Assembly (NCBI GenBank): GCA_024743015.1 | Contig: JANSXJ010000212.1 | Location: 1-6,477, forward strand | Reading direction: 5' to 3' | DNA length: 6,477 nucleotides | Origin: Hyphomonas sp. | Lineage (GTDB): Bacteria; Pseudomonadota; Alphaproteobacteria; Caulobacterales; Hyphomonadaceae | Shown here: piece by piece, positions 5,070-6,477 of the stretch | How the letters are laid out: each line of letters opens with the position of its first letter | Numbering within the stretch: position 1 is the stretch's first letter | The notes under the pieces: generated by a model | The model's input: only the letters and a program-made list of their open reading frames with translations | Told to the model about the DNA's origin: nothing | Databases searched by the model: none | Translations under genes and position numbers: made by a program

Positions 5070-6197
5070 ATGCAGTGGGGAATGATCGGCGGCGGCGCCG
5101 GAAGCCAGATTGGAAATGCCCATCGCGTTAGCGCGCATATCGACGCGCGGCTACGCCTGACGGCGGGCGCACTGGACGTCGACCCCGATGCCGGCAAACG
5201 CTTCGGAATGGAGCTCGGCATTGACGAAAGCCGGGCCTATGGCAACTGGCAGGAGATGCTTGCCGGCGAACTTGCCCGGGAAGACCGCGTCGAACTCGTC
5301 ACCGTGGCGACGCCCAACAACACCCACTACGAGATCGCCGGCGCCTTCGCCGCCAAGGGGTTCAATGTTCTGTGCGAAAAGCCGCTGACGATGTCGGTGG
5401 ACGAGGCCGAGAAGCTGCGCAGGACTGTTGACGCCTCGGGCAAGGTCTTCGCCACCAATTTCGGGTACTCCGGGTACCCGATGGCCTATCAGGCGCGCGA
5501 GATGATCCGAAACGGGGATTTGGGGGACATCCGCGTCGTCTTTGCCGAGTTCGCCCATGGATTCCATGCGCTTGGCGATGATCAGGACAATCCCCGCGTT
5601 CGCTGGCGCTATGACCCAGCCCAGGCCGGCGTGTCATCGATCACGGCAGACTGCGGCATTCACGCGCTGCACATGGCGCAGTTCATGACCGGCCAGAAGA
5701 TCACCGAGATTGCTGCCCATTTCGACCGTGGCGTCGTGGAGAGGCAGCTTGAGGACGACGCGTTTCTGGCGCTGCGGCTGGACGGCGGGGCGGTCGGCCG
5801 CTTGTGGACGAGCGCAATCGCGACCGGACAAGTCCACGGGTTTGGAATTCGGGTTTTCGGCTCAAAAGGCGGTTTGCGATGGCATCAGGAGTTCCCCAAC
5901 CAGATCTACTTTTCGCCAATCGGGGAACCGACCCGGATCCTCGAGCGCGGCGACCCGGCGCTCTACGAAAAAGCCCAGCTTGCCAGCCGGATTGCCATTG
6001 GTCATGCCGAGGGCATGTTCGGCGCGTTCGGCAACATCTATGCCGCCGTGTTTGGCGCCATCAGAGGCGACGACAGCGGCCTTGGCCACAACGATTTCCC
6101 GTCCGTTGAGGACGGTGTCGACATGGTCCGCGCCGTTCATGCGGCTACCAAGTCCGCGCAAAACAACGGCGCATGGACAAAGCTGAATGACGTCTAG
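5070..6197 (+). CDS. Gfo/Idh/MocA family NAD(P)-dependent oxidoreductase (paralog C)
   Basis: This 375-residue cytosolic dehydrogenase is predicted to act on a sugar or cyclitol hydroxyl/keto group. It starts MQWGMIGGGAGSQIGNAHR (GGGxGS at 7-12), a variant nucleotide-binding loop typical of a long MocA subgroup. ATPNNTH (80-86), EKP (103-105, Lys104) and ADCGIHALH (193-201, Asp194 and His198) supply the usual catalytic residues. A block at 258-294 (FGIRVFGSKGGLRWHQEFP, SPIGEPTRI) and GHAEGMFGAFGNIYA parallel the gene at 358-1560, so the two are paralogs. The ATG at 5070 follows GGGGGGA by 5 bases and precedes the Rossmann strand directly; the in-frame ATG at 5016 lies on the operator. It is divergent from the epimerase gene and ends 8 bases before the convergent gene at the right edge. 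The longer MocA subgroup includes sugar 3-dehydrogenases (rhizobial ThuB, levoglucosan dehydrogenase); the substrate here is unknown. Confidence 0.9.
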   Translation: MQWGMIGGGAGSQIGNAHRVSAHIDARLRLTAGALDVDPDAGKRFGMELGIDESRAYGNWQEMLAGELAREDRVELVTVATPNNTHYEIAGAFAAKGFNVLCEKPLTMSVDEAEKLRRTVDASGKVFATNFGYSGYPMAYQAREMIRNGDLGDIRVVFAEFAHGFHALGDDQDNPRVRWRYDPAQAGVSSITADCGIHALHMAQFMTGQKITEIAAHFDRGVVERQLEDDAFLALRLDGGAVGRLWTSAIATGQVHGFGIRVFGSKGGLRWHQEFPNQIYFSPIGEPTRILERGDPALYEKAQLASRIAIGHAEGMFGAFGNIYAAVFGAIRGDDSGLGHNDFPSVEDGVDMVRAVHAATKSAQNNGAWTKLNDV

Positions 6198-6205
6198 GAG
6201 CGCAT

Positions 6206-6477
6206 TCAAGCGCCGATGCGGCGGGTTTCCTGACCTTCGATCTCTTCGTTGAAGCGCTCTGCCGACCATTTCTCGGCAAGCGCCTGCCGCAGCGTTTCCT
6301 GCTGGCTGGCCGGTGTCAGGCCGCTCGGACCCAACGGCGCATCATTGTCCAGATTGGCTGGAAATGGATAGGCTTCAGCCGATGCGGCGACGACGGATTC
6401 GATCTCGCCTTCAGTCAGTGCGCCCTCCTCGGCCAGCTTGAGCAGTTGCGGGTAGATGCGACTGGTCAACCGGACCC
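6206..6477 (-). CDS. Unrecognised protein, C-terminal part (5' end outside window)
   Basis: The frame is open from the right edge to a TGA at 6206, giving about 90 visible residues that I cannot assign to a family. The segment is soluble and rich in Glu and Ala. It opens with a probable helix (LTSRIYPQLLKLAEEGALTE), has a Pro/Gly-rich middle (AYPFPANLDNDAPLGPSGLT) and ends in an amphipathic helix (QETLRQALAEKWSAERFNEEIE) with a short RRIGA tail. No membrane segment or signal peptide is visible. The TTG at 6469 could formally start an 87-residue protein, but only GGGTCCGG precedes it with no proper ribosome-binding site, so this is more likely the end of a longer gene. It converges on the dehydrogenase at 5070-6197, so it need not belong to the same pathway. 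No terminator is evident between the two stops. Confidence 0.55.
   Translation of the reverse strand, partial: VRLTSRIYPQLLKLAEEGALTEGEIESVVAASAEAYPFPANLDNDAPLGPSGLTPASQQETLRQALAEKWSAERFNEEIEGQETRRIGA

Noticed and set aside
6200..6213. GCGC-ATTCAA-GCGC hairpin between the convergent genes at the right end, considered as a terminator
   Set aside because: The stem has only four pairs and no T-tract on either strand.

Overview
The window looks like part of the chromosome or a large replicon of an alphaproteobacterium, most likely in the Hyphomicrobiales (rhizobia and relatives). The reasons are high GC with strong third-position GC bias, a rhizobial-type inositol dehydrogenase (the GGIYKDMTIHDFD block), and many MocA-type dehydrogenases beside a LacI regulator. 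Species-level placement is not possible from sequence reading alone. Nothing points to insertion sequences, phage, CRISPR, tRNA or rRNA; every recognised gene reads through without a frameshift.

Layout, left to right. (1) 1-369, plus strand: the C-terminal part of IolB, probably the end of an inositol-catabolic operon entering from the left. (2) 358-2717, minus strand: iolG (inositol 2-dehydrogenase), then a 400-residue Gfo/Idh/MocA dehydrogenase whose end overlaps the iolB end by 12 bases in convergent orientation. (3) 2718-2913: a regulatory interval holding a probable lacI terminator, a candidate iolG promoter and a LacI-type operator. (4) 2914-4964, minus strand: a metal-dependent TIM-barrel sugar isomerase/epimerase-like gene followed by a LacI-family repressor gene with a TTG start. 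(5) 4965-5069: a divergent promoter region centred on a perfect 14-base palindrome. (6) 5070-6197, plus strand: a second long Gfo/Idh/MocA dehydrogenase, clearly paralogous to the one at 358-1560. (7) 6206-6477, minus strand: the C-terminal end of an unrecognised protein running off the right edge.

How the genes fit together (inference). The same operator core, TTGCAAG-NN-CTTGCA, occurs just upstream of iolG and between the divergent epimerase and dehydrogenase genes. The local LacI protein therefore probably controls all three transcription units, including its own gene. Two paralogous MocA-type dehydrogenases, a TIM-barrel isomerase/lyase and an inositol dehydrogenase suggest an oxidise, rearrange or eliminate, then reduce route through keto-sugar or keto-cyclitol intermediates. 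It may feed an inositol derivative (methylated, aminated or glycosylated cyclitol) or a glycoside into the Iol pathway. The substrate cannot be read from the sequence, and no transporter lies in the window.
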